Assembly (NCBI GenBank): GCA_029881615.1
Contig: JAOUMF010000050.1
Location: 1-8,688 of the forward strand
Origin: Alphaproteobacteria bacterium
GTDB taxonomy: Bacteria > Pseudomonadota > Alphaproteobacteria > UBA8366 > JADFVY01
Length of the DNA stretch: 8,688 bases
Direction: 5' to 3'
The notes below the pieces were generated by a model, which made no database searches, was not told the origin of the DNA, and worked only from the letters and a program-made list of their open reading frames with translations. Shown here in pieces: positions 1 through 6,209 of the stretch. Each line of letters opens with the position of its first letter. The first letter of the stretch is position 1. The translations under genes and the position numbers were made by a program.

Positions 1-108
1 CAGCGCCTGTTCCAGGCCAAGATAATGCACCAGCGTGCTGGCATATTGCTGGTCGCGTTTGGTCTTGCGGTTCGATGCGGTTTTCGTAGGAAAAGCAGCT
101 GTAATCAT
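1..108 (-). CDS. Unidentified protein, N-terminal 36 codons only
   Basis: An open frame starts with ATG at 108-106 and stays open to the window edge, giving 36 residues beginning MITAAFPTKTASNRKTKRDQ. The first 20 residues are basic and polar with no signal peptide. Residues 19-36 (DQQYASTLVHYLGLEQAL) look like an amphipathic helix. Codon usage favours G or C at the third position, as in the neighbouring genes, which supports real coding. A G-rich stretch (GGGGTGGAA) ends four bases before the ATG and is the only ribosome-binding candidate. It lies inside a possible stem at 117-159. The gene runs in the same direction as the arsR-type gene, 105 bases downstream of it, so it could be cotranscribed or have its own signals. 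I do not recognise the family and give no function. Both the start and the reality of the gene are moderately sure. Confidence 0.5.
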   Translation of the reverse strand, partial: MITAAFPTKTASNRKTKRDQQYASTLVHYLGLEQAL

Positions 109-116
109 TGGTTCCA

Positions 117-159
117 CCCCGTATTGCAAATGATGCCCGATGCCGGGCCTTGTACGGGG
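117..159 (-). promoter_or_regulatory. Nested inverted repeats before the left-edge gene
   Basis: CCCCGTA at 117-123 is the exact reverse complement of TACGGGG at 153-159. Inside this pair lies a second perfect 5-bp stem with a 4-base loop, GCCCG (135-139) and CGGGC (144-148). On the minus-strand transcript the outer 3' arm contains the GGGG that would serve as ribosome-binding region for the ATG at 108. Folding could therefore limit translation. The inner GC hairpin could instead act as a weak, T-tract-less terminator after the arsR-type gene. The repeats are seen directly; both roles are inferred. Confidence 0.35.
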
Positions 160-213
160 AAAACTGCAAACAGCGTGCCAACCTGCTTAAGAAAATATTA
201 CCGAAGGGCTTTT

Positions 214-543
214 TTACTCGGCGGCCCTTGCTCCAGGAGAGCAGCAATATATGCCGTGCAGTGTTTGCATGATGGCTTGCGCATCGCCGCCTGCGAGCGA
301 ATAATAAATAGTCTGCGAGGCGCGGCGCGTCTTGACCAGGCCGTCGCGGCGCAGGCGCGCAAGATGCTGGGAAAGCGCGGACTGGCTAAGCCCGACAAGC
401 TTTTCCATTTCGCCGACGGCTTTTTCACCACTGGCAAGATAGCATAGGATCATCAGCCTCTTTTCGTTGCTCATAGCCTTGAGCAACTCGCTGGCTTTCT
501 GAGCGTTTTCTCTCAGATCTTCTATTTGCGTTTCGATAATCAT
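214..543 (-). CDS. ArsR/SmtB-family repressor, SqrR/BigR-like thiol-switch type
   Basis: A 109-residue winged-helix DNA-binding repressor of the ArsR/SmtB family, expected to act as a dimer in the cytoplasm. The conserved family core NEKRLMILCYL is at residues 26-36. The recognition helix region (LSQSALSQHLARLRRDGLV) is at 52-70 and the wing (KTRRASQTIYYSL) at 71-83. The classical ArsR metal site ELCVCDL is absent. Instead Cys34 lies in the helix after NEKRLMIL, and Cys100 and Cys101 sit in the C-terminal helix (LHGIYCCS). The 34-to-100 distance of 66 equals the Cys41/107 and Cys42/108 distances of SqrR and BigR, which sense persulfide or redox state through disulfide or polysulfide bridging. 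Its upstream gap is AT-rich with repeated motifs, suggesting autoregulation. An in-frame TGA directly precedes the ATG, so the start cannot lie further upstream. No strong Shine-Dalgarno sequence is visible. The RND pump genes lie just upstream on the same strand, so the pump is a possible target. The family is sure; the sensing mode is inferred. Confidence 0.9.
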   Translation of the reverse strand: MIIETQIEDLRENAQKASELLKAMSNEKRLMILCYLASGEKAVGEMEKLVGLSQSALSQHLARLRRDGLVKTRRASQTIYYSLAGGDAQAIMQTLHGIYCCSPGARAAE

Positions 544-600
544 TCAGACCCATTCCGCTTTAAGAAGCTTGCGCAGGCGCTGCTTCATCGTCATTAACAT
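544..600 (-). CDS. Possible 18-codon upstream ORF abutting the arsR-type start
   Basis: Reading leftward from ATG at 600-598, an 18-codon frame (MLMTMKQRLRKLLKAEWV) ends with TGA at 546-544, directly touching the arsR-type ATG at 543. Two further in-frame ATGs lie at 594 and 588. The peptide is short and basic, with KQRLRKLLKAEW looking helical. No convincing Shine-Dalgarno sequence precedes any of the ATGs. The abutting stop and start would allow translational coupling, which could explain the weak ribosome-binding site of the repressor. It may equally be a chance frame. Confidence 0.2.
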   Translation of the reverse strand: MLMTMKQRLRKLLKAEWV

Positions 601-645
601 TAGAATTATTTATATTAGAATACCGCAAAAAGGCTTATGCAGGCA
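597..645 (-). promoter_or_regulatory. Candidate promoter and operator of the arsR-type gene
   Basis: This AT-rich stretch holds two identical copies of ATTCTAAT (minus strand, 621-614 and 606-599) separated by 7 bases, so they repeat every 15 bp. Each copy is itself a small ATT-N2-AAT dyad. On the same strand TTGCCT-N18-TATTCT (645-616) and TTGCGG-N18-TCTAAT (629-600) are loose sigma70-like candidates overlapping the repeats. AT-rich sites overlapping the promoter are common operators for BigR/SqrR-type repressors, so autoregulation is the natural reading. The repeats are certain; the function is inferred. Confidence 0.4.
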
Positions 646-662
646 ATCATTGCTTTAATGAT
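646..662. repeat. Short perfect inverted repeat (ATCATT-N5-AATGAT)
   Basis: ATCATT at 646-651 and AATGAT at 657-662 form a perfect 6-bp dyad with a 5-base centre. It lies between the RND transporter stop and the arsR-type gene. It has no T-tract and is AT-rich, so it is a poor terminator. It could be an operator half of the arsR-type control region or a minor RNA hairpin. Confidence 0.3.
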
Positions 663-688
663 AGAGCATTTCATTCGTACAGGGGTAA

Positions 689-3600
689 TTATTCCGCGGC
701 CTTAGGCATATTGACGGCATTGTCGCCACCGCTGTTTTTTTGCGATTGCGGTCGTTCCAGGATGCCGAGGAACAGGCTCAGTAGCGGCGGGATGATAGTA
801 AGCGTCAGTAAGGCTGATTGCGACAGGCCGCCGACCACCACCGAGCCGAGTCCGCGATAGATTTCCGATCCCGCGCCGGGGAACAGTACCAGCGGCAGCA
901 TGCCAAAGACGCTGGTCAGCGTCGACATGAAGATCGGCCGTACGCGGTTGCGCGTCGCCTCGACGATGGAATCGCCATAGGCCATGCCCTCTTCCCGAAT
1001 CTGATAAAGCGTCTGATGAACCAGCAAGATCGCATTGTTCACCACGATACCAATCAGAATGACAAAGCCAAGCAAGGTCAGCATGTCCAGCGCCTGGAAG
1101 TGGTACAGCCCCACGATTTGCAATCCCATTACGCCGCCCGCGGTCGCCAGCGGTACCGACAGCACAATGATCAGCGGATAGACGAAGCTCTCGAACAGAA
1201 CCGCCATAACCAGATAGACGATGGCCAGGGCGATCAGCAGGTCGAATTTCATTTCGGCCCAGGTGGCGGCCAGCTTGTCGGCGGTGCCCGACAGGCGCAG
1301 CTTTACGCCCGGCGGCAGGCCTTCGGCGTAAAGCGGATCGACGATATCGGTCTGTAGCATATCCAGCGCGTCGCCAAGCGCCATTGCGGGTGGCGGCGTG
1401 ATCTGCAATGTGACGGTCCGATTTCGCTCGATATGGCGAATTTCTGTCGGTCCGGATGTCACTAATACGTCGGCAAGAGAACCGACCGGCAGAATATCGC
1501 CTGATCGCGTTACCACGGGAAGTGCGGCAATGCCCTGGGTCTCCGTTACGTTGTCTTCGGGCCCCATCAACATCAGGTCGATTAATTCGCCGCCGACGGT
1601 GATTTCTGCGACGCGCAGCCCGTCGTTGAAGGCGTCGACGGTAATGCCCAGTTCGCGCGCGCTGACGCCGTTGTCGGCCAGGCGGGTGGGGTCGGGCAGT
1701 ACCCTGATTTCCGGCGCCCCCAGTTCCAGGCCGGGACGTGGGCGAACTTGCGCGCCTTGTTCACGCGGCATCGTCTTGTTGATTCTTCCAAAGGTGTTCT
1801 GGGCCACGTCGAGGATGGTTTCCAGGTCACCGCCCCCGATATCCAGGTCGATGGAGCGGGAACCGCCGATACCGCGGCCGAAGATCGAGCGCTGGCGCAC
1901 GAAGGGGAAGGCGCCGGGTTCGCTGAATACCGGTTCGCGTATCAACGGTATCAATTCCTTGGCGCGCGCGGGGTCGACGCTGCTGGCGCCGACAATGGTG
2001 CGCGAGCGGAAGGTGACGAAAAAGAAAGAGTCCATCTTCGGCGGCGCGCCGGGAGCTGATTCCGGTCCGGTTTCCGACTTCCAGTGCGGGCGGGTGGCCG
2101 ATTCTACTCTTTCGGCCACTTCCCTGGTGGTCTCCAGGTTATATCCTGGCGGAAGCTGGATGAAGCCGAACAGGAAATTGGTATTGCCGTCTGGCAGATA
2201 TTCCAGGGGCGGCATGTAATACCAGGTCCCCCAGGCGCATACCGATGTCACCAGCACCACGACAAGGACCGCCAGTTTCTTTATCCGTACCACCGCGCGG
2301 GTCAATCCCAGCAAACCAGTCATGAAGAAATGGGCAAAATGGTCGAATCCCGGCAACCGCACGCCGGCGCCGGGATCGGTTACCCCGCGATTCAGCAAGC
2401 GCTGGGCCAGCGCCGGGATGACGGTGACCGAGACGACCAGCGACAAGACCACGGCCACCGAAATAGCCACCGCGATATCGCGGAACAGTTGGCCGACATC
2501 CAGCTTCATCACCATGATCGGGATAAACACCATCACGGTTGTCAGCGCCGATACCAGGATCGCGCCCCATACCTGTCTTGCGCCCTCATAGGCGGCGTGC
2601 AATGGCGGGTGACCTTGCTGGCGCAGGCGATAGATGTTTTCCAGCACCACGATCGCGGCGTCCACCACCATCCCGACGGCGAAGGCGATCCCCGCCAGCG
2701 AGACTACGTTGAGCGACCGTCCCATGGCCGCCATGGCGACAAAGGATGCGACTACCGAAACCGGAATGGCCAGCGAGATCACCAGGGTCGCACGGGGCGA
2801 ACGCAGGAACAGCATCAGAATCGCGATAGCCAGCAGCCCGCCGACCCAGATATTCTGGATAACCAGATCAATGGCCGAATTGATATAGAGGGTTTCGTCA
2901 TAGACCTGTTCGATCTCTAAACCGACTTGCGGCAGGGGGCCACTGTTCAGTTCGGCGACGGTCGCCTTTAATTCCTCCATTGTCTCAATGACATTGGCGC
3001 CGACTTCGCGGGTGACCGCCATGCCCATCGCCGGCCGGCCGTCGGCCCGCAGGAAGGATTCTCGCTTGGCGTAGTCCCGCGTTACATCGGCGATATCGCC
3101 AAGGGTGACGCGCGCGATCCGGCCAGTCTCATCGTCCCGTGAAGTACGAAGCACGACGGCAGCAACCTGCTCCACCGTTTCGAATTCCCCTTCGGTGCGG
3201 ACGACGTATCGACGTTTTCCTTCATCGACGCTGCCGCCGCTGATCGAGGCGTTGGCCGCGCGCAAACGGTCGACCACCGCGGGGATGGTCAACCCGTATT
3301 GCGCCATGCGTGCGGGATCAACGGTAATGCGCATCTGCGGTTTGCTGCCGCCATAGACCGATACGCCACCAATGCCGGGCACCCGCTCCATTCGTTCCTG
3401 GATCAGGTCTTCCGCAATTTTCCCGTAGGTATTGATAGGGCGTTCATTGCCGGGCAAACGCACGATTCGGAACCAGGCGATCGGATTGTCTTCCGATCCG
3501 GCCGTGTCGAGCGTCGGTTCGCCGGCCTCGTCAGGATAATTCCCGACCCGATCGAGCCGATTGGCGACCAGCAGCAGGGCCTTATCCATATCCTGATCGA

Positions 3601-3889
3601 CGGAAAATTCCAGTGTCAGCCGGGCGCGGCCGTCCTGCGCCGACCCTTCCATGCTTTGCAGACCCTCCAGCCCCCTCATGGAATCTTCCTGCGGGTTCAG
3701 GATTTCGCGTTCGACTTCGGCCGGGGCGGCGCCTGGCCAGTTGGTGGTGATGCTGATTACAGGGCGGCTGACGTCGGGGGCAAGCTGGATCGGAATCGTG
3801 TTCAGCGCTACCAGGCCGAAAAGCACCGCCATGATGACGGCCGCTATGATGGCGATCGGGCGTTGAATGGAATACCGTATAAGGTCCAT
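689..3889 (-). CDS. RND-family efflux transporter, inner-membrane permease (HAE1-like)
   Basis: A full-length 1066-residue RND transporter, close to AcrB's usual size. It would use the proton gradient to drive substrates out through a periplasmic adaptor and an outer-membrane channel. The N-terminal membrane helix is at about 8-30, followed by the first porter domain (residues 40-340), TM2-TM6 (about 342-500), a linker, TM7 near 538-556, the second porter domain (570-870) and TM8-TM12 (about 882-1042). The TM4 motif reads GMVVDAAIVVLEN, with Asp410 in the place of AcrB Asp407 but Ala411 in place of Asp408. The TM10 motif reads GIVVNNAILL, with Asn951 where AcrB has Lys940. I see no methionine-rich copper path, so a CusA-type metal role is unlikely; the substrate is unknown. 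A strong AAGGAG sits 10 bases before the ATG and overlaps the adaptor's TAA stop region. The gene is 14 bases after the adaptor gene, clearly one operon. No frame breaks are seen. Confidence 0.95.
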   Translation of the reverse strand: MDLIRYSIQRPIAIIAAVIMAVLFGLVALNTIPIQLAPDVSRPVISITTNWPGAAPAEVEREILNPQEDSMRGLEGLQSMEGSAQDGRARLTLEFSVDQDMDKALLLVANRLDRVGNYPDEAGEPTLDTAGSEDNPIAWFRIVRLPGNERPINTYGKIAEDLIQERMERVPGIGGVSVYGGSKPQMRITVDPARMAQYGLTIPAVVDRLRAANASISGGSVDEGKRRYVVRTEGEFETVEQVAAVVLRTSRDDETGRIARVTLGDIADVTRDYAKRESFLRADGRPAMGMAVTREVGANVIETMEELKATVAELNSGPLPQVGLEIEQVYDETLYINSAIDLVIQNIWVGGLLAIAILMLFLRSPRATLVISLAIPVSVVASFVAMAAMGRSLNVVSLAGIAFAVGMVVDAAIVVLENIYRLRQQGHPPLHAAYEGARQVWGAILVSALTTVMVFIPIMVMKLDVGQLFRDIAVAISVAVVLSLVVSVTVIPALAQRLLNRGVTDPGAGVRLPGFDHFAHFFMTGLLGLTRAVVRIKKLAVLVVVLVTSVCAWGTWYYMPPLEYLPDGNTNFLFGFIQLPPGYNLETTREVAERVESATRPHWKSETGPESAPGAPPKMDSFFFVTFRSRTIVGASSVDPARAKELIPLIREPVFSEPGAFPFVRQRSIFGRGIGGSRSIDLDIGGGDLETILDVAQNTFGRINKTMPREQGAQVRPRPGLELGAPEIRVLPDPTRLADNGVSARELGITVDAFNDGLRVAEITVGGELIDLMLMGPEDNVTETQGIAALPVVTRSGDILPVGSLADVLVTSGPTEIRHIERNRTVTLQITPPPAMALGDALDMLQTDIVDPLYAEGLPPGVKLRLSGTADKLAATWAEMKFDLLIALAIVYLVMAVLFESFVYPLIIVLSVPLATAGGVMGLQIVGLYHFQALDMLTLLGFVILIGIVVNNAILLVHQTLYQIREEGMAYGDSIVEATRNRVRPIFMSTLTSVFGMLPLVLFPGAGSEIYRGLGSVVVGGLSQSALLTLTIIPPLLSLFLGILERPQSQKNSGGDNAVNMPKAAE

Positions 3890-3903
3890 GCGCGGTTTTC
3901 TCC

Positions 3904-5037
3904 TTACCCGTTGCCGCCAGGCATGCCCTTGAATATTACGTCCTGGCCCGGTCGCAGGCGTTCATTGCCGCGGGTGACCGTCAGATCGCCGGGCGCGAGG
4001 CCGGATATTACCTCAAGGCGAATGCCGACAGGTTCTCCCAGGGTTACCTGTCGAATCTGGGCCTTGCCGTTTTCGACCACATAAACGATGTAGCCGGCTC
4101 CCCGCGCTATTACCGCATCCTTGTGGACCGAAACGATATCACGCGCCTCGCCGACCGGCAGCCGAACGGTTACGCTCTGGTCCGTGGCATATTGCAGGGG
4201 CGTTTCACCGGCAAATTGTGTCGTGAATCGCACCGGCCTGGTGCGGGTTAAGGCGTTTTCGGTCGGAATGATGGTGCGTACCACGGCCATGACATTCTGG
4301 CCGTTGTCCAGCGTCGCCCTGACGGCCCTTCCCGGTGCAAGCCCCGCTAGCCGGCCGGAAGGCACGTCCGCCTCGATTTCCATATCCTCGTCATTGACCA
4401 GGCTTACGACCGGCGCGCCGGTATTGACATAGGCGCCGGCCACCGCCTGGCGCGCGATCACCACGCCGTTATAGGGCGCCCGGATTTCGGAACGCTTCAG
4501 ATCCAGCGTGGCCAGATTCAGATTTGCCTGGGCGCGGGCAACAGAGGCATGCGCCTCGGCCACGCTGCTTTGAAAGCGGGCGACCTCGGCCCGCTTGTCC
4601 TCATAACTGGCCTGGCTGAAAGCTGCTGATTTTTTCAAATTCTCAAGACGGGAAAGTTCCTGTTTAGCCAGCCGCAGCTGTGCTTCGGCGGATCCCAGCG
4701 CTGCCTTTTTTTCGTTCAACTCCGCCTCGCGCAGATCGCGATTGCCTAATGTAACGTCGGTCGCCAGCAGGACCAGAATGTCGTCCTTGACTACCCGGTC
4801 TCCCACATCGACAAGGATTTGCTCGACCGGGCCGCTGACCAGCGCGGCTACGGGACCTGACTGCCGCGCCACGAACCGGCCGATGACCGGCAGCGTCTGA
4901 CTGAGCGGTGCTTCGATCACCGCATCGACCTCGACCTGCGCGGCCCGTCCCTGGGCAGAGGCCGGGCCAACATACAGCGAACCCAGGGCCGCCAGCATGG
5001 CGCCCGCGAAACTCGCCCGACAGCTTACCAGACGCAT
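3904..5037 (-). CDS. RND efflux periplasmic adaptor (membrane fusion protein, HlyD family)
   Basis: A 377-residue adaptor that would bridge the RND permease to an outer-membrane channel. Residues 1-28 form a Sec signal peptide ending in PASA before Gln29. There is no lipobox, so a periplasmic protein rather than a lipoprotein is expected. The order is typical: a first lipoyl half (about 66-93, with VEQILVDVGDRVVKDD), an alpha-helical coiled-coil hairpin (about 98-182, rich in A, E, K and Q), a second lipoyl half (about 185-215, starting IRAPYNGVV), a beta-barrel domain (about 219-295) and a membrane-proximal domain to about 371. The start at 5037 is chosen because AAAGGA lies 7 bases before that ATG and the signal peptide follows at once. 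The same frame stays open for 62 more codons upstream to 5223, but these run across the promoter region into the divergent gene and look non-coding. It is the first gene of the operon with the RND permease. No TolC-type gene is in view, so an outer-membrane partner must lie elsewhere. Confidence 0.93.
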   Translation of the reverse strand: MRLVSCRASFAGAMLAALGSLYVGPASAQGRAAQVEVDAVIEAPLSQTLPVIGRFVARQSGPVAALVSGPVEQILVDVGDRVVKDDILVLLATDVTLGNRDLREAELNEKKAALGSAEAQLRLAKQELSRLENLKKSAAFSQASYEDKRAEVARFQSSVAEAHASVARAQANLNLATLDLKRSEIRAPYNGVVIARQAVAGAYVNTGAPVVSLVNDEDMEIEADVPSGRLAGLAPGRAVRATLDNGQNVMAVVRTIIPTENALTRTRPVRFTTQFAGETPLQYATDQSVTVRLPVGEARDIVSVHKDAVIARGAGYIVYVVENGKAQIRQVTLGEPVGIRLEVISGLAPGDLTVTRGNERLRPGQDVIFKGMPGGNG

Positions 5038-5048
5038 GATATATCCTT

Positions 5049-5058
5049 TTTCATGAAA
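5049..5058. repeat. 10-bp palindrome TTTCATGAAA in the adaptor leader
   Basis: A perfect 10-bp palindrome lies immediately before the AAGGA ribosome-binding site of the adaptor gene, with a second small palindrome GATATATC at 5038-5045 next to the ATG. The position suits a repressor operator within the leader, but a palindrome this short can arise by chance and I do not recognise a known regulator site. Confidence 0.25.
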
Positions 5059-5098
5059 CGAGACTGTCCCTTGCCGGCGATCCAGACCATCAGCAAAG

Positions 5099-5128
5099 AT
5101 TACATCGTATTTTTGCGGTTTAAAACAA
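5099..5128 (-). promoter_or_regulatory. Candidate sigma70 promoter of the efflux operon
   Basis: On the minus strand TTGTTT (5128-5123) and TGTAAT (5104-5099) are separated by 18 bases, a loose -35/-10 pair. Transcription would begin near 5092 and give a leader of about 55 bases ahead of the adaptor ATG. It is the most AT-rich part of the divergent gap. The ATTCTAAT motif found upstream of the arsR-type gene is not present here. Confidence 0.35.
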
Positions 5129-5143
5129 GTTCGGATGGGGCGT

Positions 5144-5171
5144 TTGGAAAAATGTATGACGCTGTTATGCT
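5144..5171 (+). promoter_or_regulatory. Candidate sigma70 promoter of the deacetylase-family gene
   Basis: TTGGAA (5144-5149) and TATGCT (5166-5171) are spaced by 16 bases, giving a predicted start near 5178 and a short leader to the ATG at 5202. It faces away from the efflux-operon promoter, and the two -35 regions lie about 16 bases apart, so the two promoters could compete or share regulators. Confidence 0.35.
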
Positions 5172-5201
5172 GGGCGCCAAGGCAGGCAAGGCGGAAACTC
5201 G

Positions 5202-6131
5202 ATGACAACAATTCTTTATTCACATCCGATATGTATTGAACATGATATGGGTGCCGGCCATCCGGAAAGCCCCGACCGACTTCGCGCGGTTATGGAGGCA
5301 TTGAATGCCGACGCTTTCAATGGGCTGGACCGGCGCGAGGCGCCGATGGCTGCTCGCGAACAGATCGCCCGGGTGCATCCGGGCGATTATGTCGATCGGA
5401 TCATGGCGGCCGTGCCGGAATCGGGACGCGTGCAGCTGGATCCGGACACGTCCCTTTGCCCGGCCTCCGGCGAGGCGGGGCTGCGGGCATCGGGCGCGGT
5501 CTGCGCGGCGGTCGATGCGGTAATGGCGGGCGAGGCCAATAATGCCTTCTGTGCGATACGGCCGCCTGGGCATCACGCGGAACCGGGGCGGCCCATGGGA
5601 TTTTGTTTCTTCAATCATGTCGCCGTGGGTGCATTGCAGGCGCGGGCGGTGCATGGGTTGACGCGGGTGGCCGTGGTGGATTTTGACGTGCATCATGGCA
5701 ATGGCACGCAGGCGATGTTCTGGGATGACGAGAACCTGTTTTTCGGTTCGTCGCATCAGTCGCCCTTCTACCCGGGCAGTGGCGGCGCGGCTGAACGGGG
5801 CGTGGCCGGCAATATCGTCAACGCGCCGCTTGCGGCAGGGGCCGGCAGCCGCGAGTTTCGCGAGGCCTGGGAAGGCATCATTCTGCCGGGCCTGATTGAG
5901 TTCGACCCGGAATTCTTGTTGATTTCGGCGGGATTCGACGCGCATGAGGCGGATCCCCTGGCGTCATTGCGGTTAACCGAAGATGATTACGTGTGGGTCA
6001 CGCGCAAGCTGATGAAGGTCGCCGATGATCATTGCAAGGGGCGTCTTGTTTCCACGCTGGAGGGCGGGTATGACCTGCGAGCGCTGGCTCGCTCGGTGGC
6101 TGTCCATGTAAAGACGCTGATGCAAGCCTGA
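5202..6131 (+). CDS. Histone-deacetylase-family Zn-dependent amidohydrolase
   Basis: A 309-residue cytoplasmic enzyme of the arginase/deacetylase fold that removes acetyl or other acyl groups from amines such as lysine side chains or polyamines. The active-site set is complete: the His pair His124-His125 in RPPGHHAEP, the Zn ligands Asp162 and His164 in DFDVHHGNGT and Asp246 in SAGFDAHEADP, and the catalytic Tyr290 in EGGYDL. N-terminal motifs HPESPDRL (20-27) and VHPGDYV (58-64) are also typical. It resembles the class II-like bacterial group that includes acetylpolyamine amidohydrolases and AcuC relatives, and the sequence alone does not settle the substrate. A GGCGGAA lies 5 bases before the ATG. 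The gene is divergent from the efflux operon and on the same strand as xseB-ispA-dxs, 78 bases before xseB, an arrangement I associate with Alphaproteobacteria. No terminator is obvious after it, so read-through into xseB is possible. Confidence 0.93.
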   Translation: MTTILYSHPICIEHDMGAGHPESPDRLRAVMEALNADAFNGLDRREAPMAAREQIARVHPGDYVDRIMAAVPESGRVQLDPDTSLCPASGEAGLRASGAVCAAVDAVMAGEANNAFCAIRPPGHHAEPGRPMGFCFFNHVAVGALQARAVHGLTRVAVVDFDVHHGNGTQAMFWDDENLFFGSSHQSPFYPGSGGAAERGVAGNIVNAPLAAGAGSREFREAWEGIILPGLIEFDPEFLLISAGFDAHEADPLASLRLTEDDYVWVTRKLMKVADDHCKGRLVSTLEGGYDLRALARSVAVHVKTLMQA

Positions 6132-6158
6132 GGCCGGGTTTAATTTGATGGAAGTGGC

Positions 6159-6187
6159 TTGGCCTTGCGCATTGTGCGAAGTACACT
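6159..6187 (+). promoter_or_regulatory. Candidate promoter of the xseB-ispA-dxs operon
   Basis: TTGGCC (6159-6164) and TACACT (6182-6187) are separated by 17 bases, a reasonable sigma70 pair, and would place the start near 6194, just before the AGGAGG of xseB. The spacer contains CTTGCGCA-TTG-TGCGAAG (6164-6181), an inverted repeat with one extra G, which could bind a regulator. The repeat is visible; the regulatory role is inferred. Confidence 0.4.
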
Positions 6188-6209
6188 CCGGCCCGTCACA
6201 GGAGGATCA

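Noticed and set aside
187..213. Possible rho-independent terminator right after the arsR-type stop
   Set aside because: A run of A/T bases is present near CCGAAGGGC, but no GC stem followed by a T-tract on the minus strand could be paired.
25..447. Plus-strand open frame of 140 codons across the left edge
   Set aside because: It overlaps the ArsR-family repressor on the opposite strand and the repeat region; composition does not look protein-like.
2084..2920. Long open frame (278 codons) on the plus strand
   Set aside because: It lies wholly antisense to the RND transporter, its product is rich in His, Arg, Gln and Asp without any domain, and it reflects GC-biased codon use of the real gene.
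5038..5223. 62-codon upstream extension of the adaptor gene
   Set aside because: It would cross the divergent promoters and begin inside the deacetylase gene; a signal peptide and good ribosome-binding site mark the start at 5037.
5220..5945. Minus-strand open frame of 241 codons
   Set aside because: Antisense to the deacetylase-family gene with intact catalytic motifs; Arg/His-rich low-information product.
6132..6193. GGCCGG and CCGGCC arms flanking the gap before xseB
   Set aside because: The arms are 6 bp, GC-only and 50 bases apart, which is expected by chance in GC-rich DNA; no T-tract follows.
6159..6209. Upstream TTG start for xseB
   Set aside because: The extra 17 residues have no family match, while AGGAGG is ideally placed for the ATG at 6210.
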